64,000 nucleotides of DNA from positions 155,166 to 219,165 of the forward strand of contig JADGNE010000033.1 of the NCBI GenBank assembly GCA_015234425.1. The letters are read 5' to 3'. Within the stretch, counting starts at the first letter, position 1. Each line of letters begins with the position of its first letter. Below, piece after piece: positions 30,206-39,365 of this stretch. Origin of the DNA: Devosia sp. Lineage in GTDB: Bacteria > Pseudomonadota > Alphaproteobacteria > Rhizobiales > Devosiaceae. The notes beneath the pieces are model-generated. The model saw only the letters and a list, made by a program, of their open reading frames with translations, was not told the origin of the DNA and did no database searches. Made by a program: the position numbers and the translations under genes.

Positions 30206-31648
30206 TTAGGTCCTGATCGCTTCGGCCACTTCCTCGTGGTCGGAGAAGTGGTGCTTCGTCGTGCCGATGATCTGGTAGGTCTCGTGACCCTTGCCGGCCA
30301 CCAGCAGGACGTCGCCCGGCTGGAGCGACTTTACCGCTTCCTGGATGGCCTTCTTGCGATCGGCGATCTCCTTGGCTCCCTTGGCACCGGCCAGGACCTC
30401 GGCGCGAATGGTCGCCGCGTCCTCGGTGCGTGGATTGTCGTCGGTAACAATGACGACATCTGCAAGTTCGCTGGCAATCTCGCCCATTTGAGGGCGCTTG
30501 CCCTTGTCGCGGTCGCCGCCGCAGCCAAACACCACGCGCAGCTTGCCGGTCACATAGGGGCGCAGGGTCTTCAGGGCCGTGCGAAGCGCTTCCGGCTTGT
30601 GGGAATAATCGACGAAAATGGCCGCGCCATTGTGCTCGGCAACCAGCTCGAGCCGGCCGCGCGCACCCACCAGCGCCGGGAGCGCCGCAAAGGCATCGGC
30701 CTTGTCGACGCCCGACGACATGGCAAGGGCTGCCGCCACGAGCGCATTGGACACCTGGAACTCGCCCGGCACATGCAGGTGGAAATCCACCAGCTCCCCG
30801 ATATGGCGGATCTGCACGCGCTGGCCATAGGCCTCGGGCTTGATCGAGATGATCTCGATATAGGCACCTTCGCGGCCGACCGTCAGCAGCGTCGCATTGG
30901 CCGAGAGGGCCGCGAACATGAAGGGCTCGTATTCGGGATCGTCCACATTGACGATGGCAGCGCCGCCATCGACCAGGAGGTCGGTGAACAGACGCAGCTT
31001 GGCGTTGCGGTACTCGCCCATGTCGGCGTGATAGTCGAGATGGTCGCGGCTGAGATTGGTGAAGGCGACGGCTTCGAAATGCATGCCGTCAAGACGATGC
31101 TGGTCGAGGCCATGGCTGGAGGCTTCCAGCGCAATATGGTCGATCCCCTGCGCCTTGAGCGCGCGCATCGCCTGATGCAGGGTGCGCGAGTCCGGCGTGG
31201 TCAGCGCGCCTTCGATGAGCCGCGTCTTGGTCTCGACCCCGAGCGTGCCAACGCTGGCGCCGGGGATGCCGGCAAAATCCCAGATCTGGCGAACGAATGA
31301 GGCGACCGAGGTCTTGCCATTGGTCCCCGTCACCGCCACGGCGATCTCCGGCTGCGGCTCGAACACGCGCGAGGCAGCGCGGGCATAGGCGGCGCGCACA
31401 TCCTTGACCACGATGACCGGAATGCCGAAATCGCCGCTCAGGGGCGTGTCGGTGACAATTGCCAGCGCGCCGCGATGGACGGCATCGGGGACAAAGTCAT
31501 TGCCGTGCACCTTCTTGCCCGGCAGTGCGAAGAAGATGTCGCCCGGCTCGATCCGGCGGCTGTCGGAGTTCAGACCGAATACAGTACCCAGGCCCTTTTT
31601 GGGGCGGGCGCCAGAGCCTTCGAGAAGTTGCGATACGCTAAGAGACAC
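30206..31648 (-). CDS. murE: UDP-MurNAc-tripeptide synthetase MurE (meso-DAP type)
   Basis: A 480-residue Mur ligase adding the third residue of the peptide stem. UDP-binding: GLNSDSRRIEPGDIFFALPGKKVHGNDF. P-loop: VAVTGTNGKTSVASFV. Substrate loop and Mg motif: LTTPDSRTLHQAMRAL, LEASSHGLDQHRLDG, FTNLSRDHLDYHADM. The motif DNPR in VIVTDDNPRTEDAATIR is the signature of enzymes using meso-diaminopimelate. The start is GTG preceded by AAGGA. It lies 24 bases after ftsI. Confidence 0.97.
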   Translation of the reverse strand: MSLSVSQLLEGSGARPKKGLGTVFGLNSDSRRIEPGDIFFALPGKKVHGNDFVPDAVHRGALAIVTDTPLSGDFGIPVIVVKDVRAAYARAASRVFEPQPEIAVAVTGTNGKTSVASFVRQIWDFAGIPGASVGTLGVETKTRLIEGALTTPDSRTLHQAMRALKAQGIDHIALEASSHGLDQHRLDGMHFEAVAFTNLSRDHLDYHADMGEYRNAKLRLFTDLLVDGGAAIVNVDDPEYEPFMFAALSANATLLTVGREGAYIEIISIKPEAYGQRVQIRHIGELVDFHLHVPGEFQVSNALVAAALAMSSGVDKADAFAALPALVGARGRLELVAEHNGAAIFVDYSHKPEALRTALKTLRPYVTGKLRVVFGCGGDRDKGKRPQMGEIASELADVVIVTDDNPRTEDAATIRAEVLAGAKGAKEIADRKKAIQEAVKSLQPGDVLLVAGKGHETYQIIGTTKHHFSDHEEVAEAIRT

Positions 31649-31672
31649 GGCGACAAATCCTTCTGGATCGAT

Positions 31673-33391
31673 CTATCTGAGTACGGACGGGGTGAGTTGA
31701 TGATCCAGGATTTCACTGAAATCCGGCGCAACGCCGAGCATGGGCGCAACGCGCTGGATGATGCGGCCGGTGACCTGGCCGGCGTTCCAGCCTGCAGTGG
31801 TCCCCGACTGCGGATTTTCCTTCTGCGGTTCATCGACAAGGATGACCATGGCATAGCGCGGATTGTCGAGCGGGAATGCCGAGGCGAAGAAGTTCGTCAC
31901 CTTGCTGGAGGAGTAGCGGCCATCGACCACCTTTTCGGCAGTACCGGTCTTGCCGCCGACACGATAGCCCAGCGCCAGCTTGTTCATCTGCGAGCCGGAG
32001 CCGCCTGGCTCGATGGCGTTGATCCGCATGAGATACCGCATCAAATCACTGGTCTGGGGCTGCACCACGCGGGTGTAGTGCTGCTCGGCCTCGGCAATAT
32101 CACGCTTGTAGAGCGTTGGCGGGACATAATTGCCCCCGTTCACAAGGGCCGCATAGGCGGTGACCATGTGCAGCGGCGATACGGACAAACCATGGCCGAA
32201 GGATGCCGTTGCCGCGCCAACATCGGAAAAATCCTTCGGCACGGTGGGCAGGCGCATTTCGGGCAGTTCGAACTCGACGCGCTTGTCAAAGCCCATGCGG
32301 CTGAGGAAGGCGCGGAAATTTTCCTTGCCCAGCGCCTGCATGACGCGGATCGTGCCGATGTTGGACGAGTATTTATAGACTTCCGGCAGCGACAGGATGC
32401 GGTGCTTGCCGTGGAAGTCGCTGATGGTGAAGCGGCCGAAACGAATGCCATAGCGGGCGTCGAAATCATCGGTGATCTTCACCGCGCCCGCGTCCAGCGC
32501 ACCGGCAATGGTGATGGTCTTGAAGATCGAGCCCGGCTCGAAAATGCCCGAGGTGATCCGGTTGAACGTATCCTTGACGAGTGCGCTCGCCGGCTCGTTG
32601 GGATTGAAGTCCGGCAGCGAGGCCATGGCAATGACTTCGCCGGTATAGATGTCCACCATGACGCCGGCGGCGGCGATGGCCTGGTAGCGGGCCATGGCAT
32701 CGGTCAGCTGGTCGTGCATCACGTGCTGCACGCGCATGTCGACACTGAGGTCGACAGGGGTCAACGCATTGCCACGCGCCAGGCCAAGCTCCTGCAGCAG
32801 CGCCACGGACTCGCTGTCCATGTGGCGCTCGATGCCGGCAATGCCCTGATTGTCCACATTGGTTGAGCCAAGGATATGGGCGGCCTCGTTCATGGCCGGG
32901 TAAAAGCGCTTGGACTCGGTGATGAAGTCAACGCCCGGAATACCGAGGCGCATCACCTGATCCTGGATCGCCGGGGTCAGCTCGCGCTTGAGCCAGACGA
33001 AACCACGATCGCCGGTCAGCCGGTTGCGCAGCCAGTTCTCGTCGATGTCGGGCAGCACGGTGCGCAGCTTCTGCACCGCCTCTTCGATATCGACGATACG
33101 GCGCGGCTCGGCGTAGAGGGAGGGCACGCGGATATCGACGGCCATCTCGAGGCCGTTGCGATCAAGGATCGGCGGACGCGTCGCGGTGATGACGTCGCGC
33201 GCCTGGCCTTCGATACGCTGGTCGGTCTCGACGAAGCCAAGCTGGACCAACCGGCCACCCACAAGGGCAAAGCCGATCACCAGCGCCAGGATCATCCAGC
33301 GGATGCGCGCCTGGGTGAGGTTGCCACGCGCCTTGCGGCCGCCGTCGAGGGAAATGGTTGGTGCGAAATCATCGCCGATGACGGCCATCAC
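31673..33391 (-). CDS. ftsI: Septal peptidoglycan transpeptidase FtsI (PBP3)
   Basis: A 572-residue class B penicillin-binding protein that cross-links septal peptidoglycan with FtsW. One N-terminal membrane helix (WMILALVIGFALVGGRLVQLG) is followed by the pedestal domain (TRPPILDRNGLEMAVDIRVPSLYA). The transpeptidase motifs are SxxK in FEPGSIFKTIT, SxN in YKYSSNIGT and KTG in RVGGKTGTAEKV. The start ATG overlaps the ftsL stop (ATGA). There is no PASTA domain, as expected for a Gram-negative. Confidence 0.97.
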   Translation of the reverse strand: MMAVIGDDFAPTISLDGGRKARGNLTQARIRWMILALVIGFALVGGRLVQLGFVETDQRIEGQARDVITATRPPILDRNGLEMAVDIRVPSLYAEPRRIVDIEEAVQKLRTVLPDIDENWLRNRLTGDRGFVWLKRELTPAIQDQVMRLGIPGVDFITESKRFYPAMNEAAHILGSTNVDNQGIAGIERHMDSESVALLQELGLARGNALTPVDLSVDMRVQHVMHDQLTDAMARYQAIAAAGVMVDIYTGEVIAMASLPDFNPNEPASALVKDTFNRITSGIFEPGSIFKTITIAGALDAGAVKITDDFDARYGIRFGRFTISDFHGKHRILSLPEVYKYSSNIGTIRVMQALGKENFRAFLSRMGFDKRVEFELPEMRLPTVPKDFSDVGAATASFGHGLSVSPLHMVTAYAALVNGGNYVPPTLYKRDIAEAEQHYTRVVQPQTSDLMRYLMRINAIEPGGSGSQMNKLALGYRVGGKTGTAEKVVDGRYSSSKVTNFFASAFPLDNPRYAMVILVDEPQKENPQSGTTAGWNAGQVTGRIIQRVAPMLGVAPDFSEILDHQLTPSVLR

Positions 33392-33771
33392 TCAATCCCT
33401 TCCAGCTCGAGAATGGCGTCGATCGGATCAATGCCATTGTCGATCGCCTCGAACAGCGCATCCAAGGCCGAAGTGTCGGGCTTGGCCGGCCGCATCGGCA
33501 GGGCCTCGAAGGCGCCGAACTGCTCCTGCCGGACCTGCTCGATCGCCAACTCGGCCTGATGGCGACGAACGATGGGCTCGATATAGGCCGGCTGGTTGAG
33601 CACCGCCCAATCGGCCTGGAGCAGCGACAGCTGCCCCTCCTGCTCGGAGATGAAACCCTGCAGCGCCGTACGTTCGGCAGCCGTGCCCTCGATGGAGAAC
33701 TTCAGCATGTAGACGCCGACGAGCATGAGGATACTGGTCAGGATCAGAAAGACGTTGATACGACGGATCAA
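33388..33771 (-). CDS. ftsL: Cell division protein FtsL
   Basis: A 127-residue bitopic protein with one membrane helix (MIRRINVFLILTSILMLVGVYMLKF) followed by a short coiled coil (AAERTALQGFISEQEGQLSLLQADWAVLNQPAYIEPIVRRH), the classic FtsL pattern with a leucine-zipper-like segment and a LNQPxxIE-type motif. FtsL links FtsI/FtsW to FtsB/FtsQ. An acidic C-terminal extension is specific to this lineage. It overlaps rsmH and ftsI by four bases each. Identification rests on position as well as topology, since FtsL sequences are poorly conserved. Confidence 0.9.
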   Translation of the reverse strand: MIRRINVFLILTSILMLVGVYMLKFSIEGTAAERTALQGFISEQEGQLSLLQADWAVLNQPAYIEPIVRRHQAELAIEQVRQEQFGAFEALPMRPAKPDTSALDALFEAIDNGIDPIDAILELEGIE

Positions 33772-34769
33772 TTGCGCCCCCGGAAGTTCGGTACGCCCAA
33801 ACCATCAAGCCGCATTTCCCGCGCTGGCGCTGCAGTGCGCGTCCCGCGGCGCAACACGGAGGACCGCGCCCGAGGATTGCGCGCCAGCTCGGCCTCGCCC
33901 GGCTTGACCGCCTTCGAGACAGGATCCCAGCGCAGCGGCTCGGTCGCCACCTGCGGCAGGTGCCGCGATTGCGCTGGCCCAGCCTTGTCCGGATCGAAAT
34001 AGCGTTTGACGATGCGATCTTCGAGCGAGTGGAAGCTGACGACAGCCAGCCGCCCGCCCTCAGCCAGAAGGCGCTCGGCCGCAAACAGCCCCTCGACCAA
34101 TTGCTCGAGCTCGCCGTTCACCGCTATGCGCAGCGCCTGGAACGACCGCGTCGCCGGATGGGCGTCGCCGGGTTTACGGCCAATGGCCTTCTCGATGATC
34201 TTTGCCAGCTGCAGCGTCGTCTCGATCGGAGCCTCGGCGCGCGCCGATACGATGAACTGGGCAATGCGGCGCGACTTCCGCTCCTCACCAAAGGCATAAA
34301 GCAGATTGGCGAGATCGTCCTGCTCGAGTGTATTGACGAGATCGGCAGCGCTTTCGCCCGACTGGCTCATGCGCATGTCGAGGGGGCCATCCCGCATGAA
34401 CGAGAAGCCGCGCTCGGCCTCATCGAGCTGCATCGAGCTGACGCCGATATCGAGCACGACGCCAGTGATCGGCGCAAAGGGCGCCGCCAGCGTGTCGAGC
34501 TCGGAAAATGTTCCAGAAACAAAGGTGAAGCGATCGGGAAAGTCAGCCTTGAGCTTTTCCGCATGCGGCAGCACGGAAGGGTCACGATCAATCGCGATGA
34601 CCTCCGCGCCCGCTTCAAGCAAGGCGCGCGAATAGCCACCGGCGCCAAACGTGCCATCGACCACGCGACTGCCTGCGAGGGGCATGAGCGCCGCGACAAC
34701 CTCTTCCAGTAGGACCGGCACATGCGGACCACCGGACGTCTCTATTTCGGGCAGGGTACGCTTGCCCAT
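33768..34769 (-). CDS. rsmH: 16S rRNA (cytosine1402-N4)-methyltransferase RsmH (MraW)
   Basis: A 333-residue methyltransferase acting on C1402 in the 16S rRNA decoding centre. Motifs: HVPVLLEEVVAAL at the start, SAM loop VVDGTFGAGGYSRALLEAGAEVIAIDRDP, GVVLDIGVSSMQLDEAERGFSFMRDGPLDMRM, TRSFQALRIAVNGELEQL, and VVSFHSLEDRIVKRYF. It is the first gene of the dcw cluster here; the usual mraZ is missing upstream. The start MGKRTLPEIETSG is chosen over a GTG nine codons upstream. Confidence 0.96.
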   Translation of the reverse strand: MGKRTLPEIETSGGPHVPVLLEEVVAALMPLAGSRVVDGTFGAGGYSRALLEAGAEVIAIDRDPSVLPHAEKLKADFPDRFTFVSGTFSELDTLAAPFAPITGVVLDIGVSSMQLDEAERGFSFMRDGPLDMRMSQSGESAADLVNTLEQDDLANLLYAFGEERKSRRIAQFIVSARAEAPIETTLQLAKIIEKAIGRKPGDAHPATRSFQALRIAVNGELEQLVEGLFAAERLLAEGGRLAVVSFHSLEDRIVKRYFDPDKAGPAQSRHLPQVATEPLRWDPVSKAVKPGEAELARNPRARSSVLRRGTRTAAPAREMRLDGLGVPNFRGRN

Positions 34770-34969
34770 GTCGGCCAGAACTCCACTCGCGACCACAGGG
34801 CCGTCAAAAACACCATTCGCGACATTCGCACGACGACGCTTAAGATTTTGTTTCCCATTCGCGATTCACCAAACATCAGGGCCAACTGAAGAAATTCAGC
34901 GCTGTTCGCCCCTTCCGTATTGCCCTGCCCCGGTATTCACGCCATGAAAGCCTGATCCGAACGGAATAG

Positions 34970-36466
34970 ATGATGCCCATAACAAGCAAGTCCTTCGTCA
35001 GAACAACTGCCCTCATGCTTCTTGTCGGCCTGCTGGCACTGTTCGGCATTGTCGGCACCAACGTGTGGCTGGTGGACCGGTCACAGGGCTATTTCGAAGA
35101 GATCAGAAACGGCCGCTATATGCGCCGTGCCGTGATTGACCTGCGCGGCATGCTGCAGGACATCGAGACCAGCCAGCGTGGATTTATCATCACGCAGGAT
35201 CCCATCTATCTCCAACCCTATGAGAATGCCCTGCCGAAGGTGGATGGAGGGCTTGCTGCACTCAAGGAGATGCTCGCGCCCTACCCCGAGGCGGACCAGT
35301 CGATCGCCAAGCTGGAAGAGGACATTGCTTTCAAGCTCCGCGAAATGGCCGAAACCATCGATCTGGCCCGTGCCGGGCGCGTCGATGAAGCGGTCGAACA
35401 GATCCGGACAGACCGCGGCAAGGCCGCGATGGACGACGCACGGGCCTTTTTCGACGCCTTCCTGAATAATATCGACGAGATGCTGGCGACCTCTGACGAC
35501 AATCAGCGGGGAAACCTCAACAATCTGCGTTGGGTATCGATAGGCGGCGGCATGGTCATTCTGCTCGTCGTGCTCGGCGCGATCTGGACCGTATGGCGCT
35601 ACACTCAGGAGTTGAGGCAGGCGCGCCAGGCCGTTGAGGAAGCCAATACCGGCCTTGAAGAACGCGTGCGCGAACGCACCTCCGATCTCGGCAAGGCCAA
35701 TGAGGAGATCCAGCGCTTCGCCTATATCGTTACGCACGATCTGCGTGCGCCCCTCGTCAATGTCATGGGCTTTACCAGCGAAATGGAAGCCAGCGTCGAG
35801 ACGCTGCGCTCCTTCATGGAGTCCCGGCCCGCCGAGACAGACCCCTACTACGAGGAGGCCAAGCTGGCCGCCACCGAGGACCTGCCCGAGGCCATCAACT
35901 TCATCCGGGCGGCCACCCGCAAAATGGACAGCCTCATCAACGCCATCCTCAAGATCTCGCGTGAAGGCCGGCGCCAGCTCAAGCCCGATGCGATCGACCT
36001 CGAGGACATCGTCCAAAACTCCCTCGCAGCCATCCACCACCAGCTGGCCGACAATGGCGGGGAAAGCGAAACCGACCTGCGCGCCAGCAAGCTGGTGAGC
36101 GACAAGCTCTCGATCGAACAGATCCTGGGCAATCTGCTCGACAACGCCATCAAGTACCAGCAACCAGACCGGTCGCTCAAGCTCAGTGTCCGTTCGCGAC
36201 ATCTGCCGGGTAACCGCGTGCTAATTGATGTAGAGGATAATGGACGCGGTATTGCTGCAACCGACCATGAGCGTGTATTTGAGCTGTTCAGAAGGTCAGG
36301 CTCGCAAAGCCAGCCGGGTGAAGGCATAGGCCTGGCTCATGTCCGCACCATGGTTCGCAGCCTTGGGGGAGACATTACCTTGACCTCGCAGCTCGGCGAA
36401 GGCACGACATTTCATATCAATCTGCCGCGTGACGTGCGGTCATACCTGGGAAATATTCGCACATGA
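34970..36466 (+). CDS. CHASE3 sensor histidine kinase
   Basis: A 498-residue membrane histidine kinase. Topology: membrane helix 1 (TTALMLLVGLLALFGIVGTNVWL), a periplasmic helical CHASE3 domain (residues about 35–185, with LRGMLQDIETSQRGFIITQDPIYLQPYE), membrane helix 2 (GGGMVILLVVLGAIWTVW), coiled coil, then a HisKA domain with phosphoacceptor His near residue 256 in FAYIVTHDLRAPLVNVMGF. The HATPase has N-box NLLDNAIKY, G1 VEDNGRGI and GEGIGLAHVRTMVRSLGG. The ligand is unknown. AACGGAATAG precedes ATGATG. It is translationally coupled to the next gene (ATGA) and divergent from rsmH. Confidence 0.95.
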   Translation: MMPITSKSFVRTTALMLLVGLLALFGIVGTNVWLVDRSQGYFEEIRNGRYMRRAVIDLRGMLQDIETSQRGFIITQDPIYLQPYENALPKVDGGLAALKEMLAPYPEADQSIAKLEEDIAFKLREMAETIDLARAGRVDEAVEQIRTDRGKAAMDDARAFFDAFLNNIDEMLATSDDNQRGNLNNLRWVSIGGGMVILLVVLGAIWTVWRYTQELRQARQAVEEANTGLEERVRERTSDLGKANEEIQRFAYIVTHDLRAPLVNVMGFTSEMEASVETLRSFMESRPAETDPYYEEAKLAATEDLPEAINFIRAATRKMDSLINAILKISREGRRQLKPDAIDLEDIVQNSLAAIHHQLADNGGESETDLRASKLVSDKLSIEQILGNLLDNAIKYQQPDRSLKLSVRSRHLPGNRVLIDVEDNGRGIAATDHERVFELFRRSGSQSQPGEGIGLAHVRTMVRSLGGDITLTSQLGEGTTFHINLPRDVRSYLGNIRT

Positions 36467-36906
36467 ACGACGCACGCCCCGTAACCATCATCATGATCGA
36501 GGACGATGCAGGCCACGCGCGCCTCATCGAGAAAAATATCCGCCGCGCCGGCGTCGCCAACGAAATTGTCCCCTTCGACAACGGCACCGAAGCGCTGGCC
36601 TATCTCCTCGGACCTGACGGCTCCGGTCTCGTCAACAAGGGCCGCCAGCTTCTCGTGCTGCTCGACCTCAACCTGCCCGACATGACCGGCATCGACATCC
36701 TCGAAAAGGTCAAGGGCAACGAGCACACGCGCCGTTCGCCAGTCGTGGTTCTGACCACGACCGATGACCAGCGCGAGATTCAGCGCTGCTATGATCTGGG
36801 CGCCAATGTCTACATCACCAAGCCCGTGGATTATGACGGCTTCGCCAATGCCATCAAGCAGCTCGGCTTGTTCTTCTCGGTCATGAAAATCCCAGAGGCC
36901 GAATAA
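36463..36906 (+). CDS. Single-domain response regulator (Rcp1-like)
   Basis: A 147-residue stand-alone receiver domain with no output domain. The acidic pocket is IEDDAGHARLI, phosphoacceptor Asp is in LVLLDLNLPDMTGIDIL, the switch Thr in VVVLTTTDDQREI, and Lys in ANVYITKPVDYDGF. The extra loop GSGLVNKGRQ before the Asp strand is typical of Rcp1-type regulators that serve CHASE3 or phytochrome kinases. It overlaps the kinase by four bases, so it is the likely direct partner, and may pass phosphate to the next gene's product or act by protein contact. Confidence 0.94.
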   Translation: MNDARPVTIIMIEDDAGHARLIEKNIRRAGVANEIVPFDNGTEALAYLLGPDGSGLVNKGRQLLVLLDLNLPDMTGIDILEKVKGNEHTRRSPVVVLTTTDDQREIQRCYDLGANVYITKPVDYDGFANAIKQLGLFFSVMKIPEAE

Positions 36907-36912
36907 TCAGCC

Positions 36913-37947
36913 ATGTTCAACAGCAAGCCGCATGTCCTTTACATTGACGACGACCCGGGTCTCGCACGTCTGCTGCAGAAGGCCCTGGAGCGACGCGGCT
37001 ATACGTTCCAGCACGCCACCACAGCGGAAGAAGGGCTGGACGTCATCGCCAAGGGCGGCGTCGACGTCGTAGCGCTCGACCATTACCTGTCCTCCGGCAC
37101 GGGGCTGGACGTTCTCGAGCGGATGACCGACCTCGAGGACAAGCCGGCTGTCGTCTATGTGACGGGCTCGGCGGAAACCGCTGTTGCGGTCGCCGCACTC
37201 AAATCCGGCGCGACAGATTTCGTCCCCAAGACGCTTTCGGACGAGTTCATGGAACTTCTGATGTCAGCGATCGACCATGCTGTCGAGCATATCCGGCTGG
37301 TCCGCGCCAAGGCCAAGGCCGAGCGCGAGGTTCATGAAGCGCGCGAGCGCGCCGAAATGCTGCTCGGCGAGGTCAATCACCGCGTCGCCAATTCGCTTGC
37401 CATGGTCGCGGCCCTCGTTGGCCTGCAATCTAACGCTGTGAGCGATGCCGAGGCCAAGCGCGCCCTGTCGGAAACCCAGGCCCGCATCCACGCCATCGCC
37501 GGCGTGCACCGCCATCTCTATTCAGCCGAGGACGTTCACTCGGTCGAGATCTCAGATTACATCAAGAGCCTTGCCTGCGAGCTGGGCACCTCGATGCAGT
37601 CCGAGGGTCAGACGGCCGAACTAAAGGTCAAGGTCGAGAGCTTCCACCTGCCCACCGAGAAAGTGGCCTGGCTGGGCGTGATCCTCACCGAACTCGTCAC
37701 CAATGCCCTCAAATATGCCTATGCCGGGCGCGAACTGGGCGAAGTCCGCGTCGCCATGGCGCAGCAGGATGGTCAGGCCCAGTTGCTGGTCGAGGACGAT
37801 GGGATCGGCTGGACCGGCCAGGGCGTGCCGCAGGGCACCGGACTTGGCACCCGCATCGTCAAGGCCATGGCCCACAGCCTTGCGGCCGATGTGTCCTATG
37901 ACCCAACGGGTCCTGGCACACGCGTGACCGTCACCTTCCCGATCTGA
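36913..37947 (+). CDS. Receiver–histidine kinase hybrid (HisKA_2/HWE-type)
   Basis: A 344-residue cytoplasmic protein with an N-terminal receiver (residues 1–125; DDDPG, Asp in VVALDHYLSSGTGLDVL, VYVTGSAETAVAV, FVPKTLS) and a C-terminal HisKA_2-family kinase. The phosphoacceptor is in LLGEVNHRVANSLAMVAALVGLQS. The HATPase has LTELVTNALKYAY, VEDDGIGW and GTGLGTRIVKAMA. No membrane segments are present. This layout suggests the receiver is controlled by the upstream CHASE3 kinase and adjusts the second kinase. Its output partner is not in the window. Confidence 0.93.
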   Translation: MFNSKPHVLYIDDDPGLARLLQKALERRGYTFQHATTAEEGLDVIAKGGVDVVALDHYLSSGTGLDVLERMTDLEDKPAVVYVTGSAETAVAVAALKSGATDFVPKTLSDEFMELLMSAIDHAVEHIRLVRAKAKAEREVHEARERAEMLLGEVNHRVANSLAMVAALVGLQSNAVSDAEAKRALSETQARIHAIAGVHRHLYSAEDVHSVEISDYIKSLACELGTSMQSEGQTAELKVKVESFHLPTEKVAWLGVILTELVTNALKYAYAGRELGEVRVAMAQQDGQAQLLVEDDGIGWTGQGVPQGTGLGTRIVKAMAHSLAADVSYDPTGPGTRVTVTFPI

Positions 37948-37991
37948 AGTTTTGTGGCGCTCGAAAGAAGCGCCCTGCCCCCAAAACAATT

Positions 37992-38015
37992 GCGGCCGGT
38001 TGATCAACCGGCCGC
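37992..38015. terminator. Perfect 24-bp palindromic terminator
   Basis: A 24-bp palindrome centred on GATC (arms GCGGCCGGTTGA) lies between the converging signalling operon and carboxyspermidine dehydrogenase gene. T-rich sequence follows on both strands (ATAATTTTGTT and CAATTGTTTTGG), so it should work in both directions. Confidence 0.85.
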
Positions 38016-38031
38016 ATAATTTTGTTCGGGC

Positions 38032-39321
38032 TTAGGAAACGCCGCCAAGCCGCGTTGATGCCGGACGCAGCGAGCGCATCTCGTCATCGGTCAGCGCCCG
38101 GTCGCCGCGCGCGTCGCGGACCCGGGTGGGCAGGCCCATCCGGTTGAGCAGGCTGATGAACGGCACGGGCGGCAGTTCCTCGACATTGACCATGTGGTGG
38201 CAGTCCCACTCGCCCTTGGCGATGAGAAGGGCTGCGGCCACAGCGGGTACGCCGGCTGTGTAGGAGATGGCCTGGCTGCCGGTCTCGGCGAAGGTCTCTT
38301 CGTGATCGCAGATGTTGTAGATCAACACCTCGGTCTCCACGCCGCCGCGCGTCCCCTTCACCAGATCGCCGATGAAGGTCTTGCCGGCATAGTCGGGCGC
38401 CAGCGAAGCCGGATCGGGCAGCACGGCCTTCACTACCTTGAGCGGAACCACTTCCTGACCCTCGGCCGTCACCACGGCCTCGTTGGACAACAGACCGAGA
38501 TTGTTCAACACCGTGAAGACGTTGATGTAGTGCTCGCCAAAGCCCATCCAGAAGCGGATATCGGGCACGTCGAGATTGGCCGAGAGCGAGTGCAACTCGT
38601 CATGTCCGGTCAGATAGGTCTTGTGCGACCCAACCACCGGCAGGTGGTCGGTGCGGCTGACTTCGAACATCTTGTTCGCCGTCCACTGGCTCTGCTGCCA
38701 GCTCCACACCGTTCCGGTGAATTCGCGGAAATTGATTTCGGGATCGAAGTTCGTCGCGAAGTAGCGGCCATGGCTGCCCGCATTCACGTCGATGATATCG
38801 ATACTGTCGATGCTGTCGAAATAGTGCTGGGCTGCCAGCGCCGCGTAGGCATTGACGACACCGGGATCGAACCCTGCGCCGAGAATGGCGGTAATGCCCT
38901 TGCGCTCACACTCCTCGCGATGCTTCCACTCATAGTTCCCGTACCACGGCGGCGTCTCGCACACCTTGGCGGGGTCTTCGTGGATGGCCGTGTCGATATA
39001 GGCGGCGCCGGTTTCAATGGCGGCCCGCAGCACGGACATATTGAGGAAAGCCGAACCAGCATTGATGACGATCTGGCTCTTGGTCTGGCGAATGAGTGCC
39101 TTGGTCGCTTCGACGTCCAATGCGTCGAGCTGGTGAGCGGCAAGCAGCCCGGGACGCTTCAGCGCTTTCCTCTCGAGCACGCCGGCAATGATCGCCTGGC
39201 ATTTGTCGAGAGTACGCGACGCAATGTTGATGTCCCCGAGCACGTCGTTGTGCATTGCAGCCTTAACGGCTGCGACCTGCGCGACACCTCCGGCACCGAT
39301 GATCAGTACGTTTTTCTTCAA
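38032..39321 (-). CDS. Carboxy(nor)spermidine dehydrogenase (saccharopine dehydrogenase family)
   Basis: A 429-residue NADPH-dependent enzyme that condenses L-aspartate semialdehyde with putrescine (or diaminopropane) to carboxyspermidine. The nucleotide-binding start is KNVLIIGAGGVAQVAAVKAAMH, followed by IVINAGSAFLNMSVLRAAIETGAAYIDTAIHEDP and ILGAGFDPGVVNAYAALA. These motifs match the LYS9-like saccharopine dehydrogenase group. Its partner decarboxylase is 44 bases upstream in the same direction, which sets the function. Alphaproteobacteria use this pair to make spermidine without S-adenosylmethionine decarboxylase. Confidence 0.93.
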   Translation of the reverse strand: MKKNVLIIGAGGVAQVAAVKAAMHNDVLGDINIASRTLDKCQAIIAGVLERKALKRPGLLAAHQLDALDVEATKALIRQTKSQIVINAGSAFLNMSVLRAAIETGAAYIDTAIHEDPAKVCETPPWYGNYEWKHREECERKGITAILGAGFDPGVVNAYAALAAQHYFDSIDSIDIIDVNAGSHGRYFATNFDPEINFREFTGTVWSWQQSQWTANKMFEVSRTDHLPVVGSHKTYLTGHDELHSLSANLDVPDIRFWMGFGEHYINVFTVLNNLGLLSNEAVVTAEGQEVVPLKVVKAVLPDPASLAPDYAGKTFIGDLVKGTRGGVETEVLIYNICDHEETFAETGSQAISYTAGVPAVAAALLIAKGEWDCHHMVNVEELPPVPFISLLNRMGLPTRVRDARGDRALTDDEMRSLRPASTRLGGVS

Positions 39322-39365
39322 TTGACACGAAACACCTTATTGGTGGTTGACGATATCAGCGCTCT

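Noticed and set aside
28253-31300. Open frame of over 1000 codons on the plus strand opposite murF and murE
   Set aside because: It lies antisense to two clear Mur ligases, has no family motifs, and is the expected shadow of GC-rich codon usage.
34770-34969. Remnant of mraZ or its TGGGN repeat operator before rsmH
   Set aside because: Only one TGGGA occurs and no MraZ-like peptide is found in any frame.
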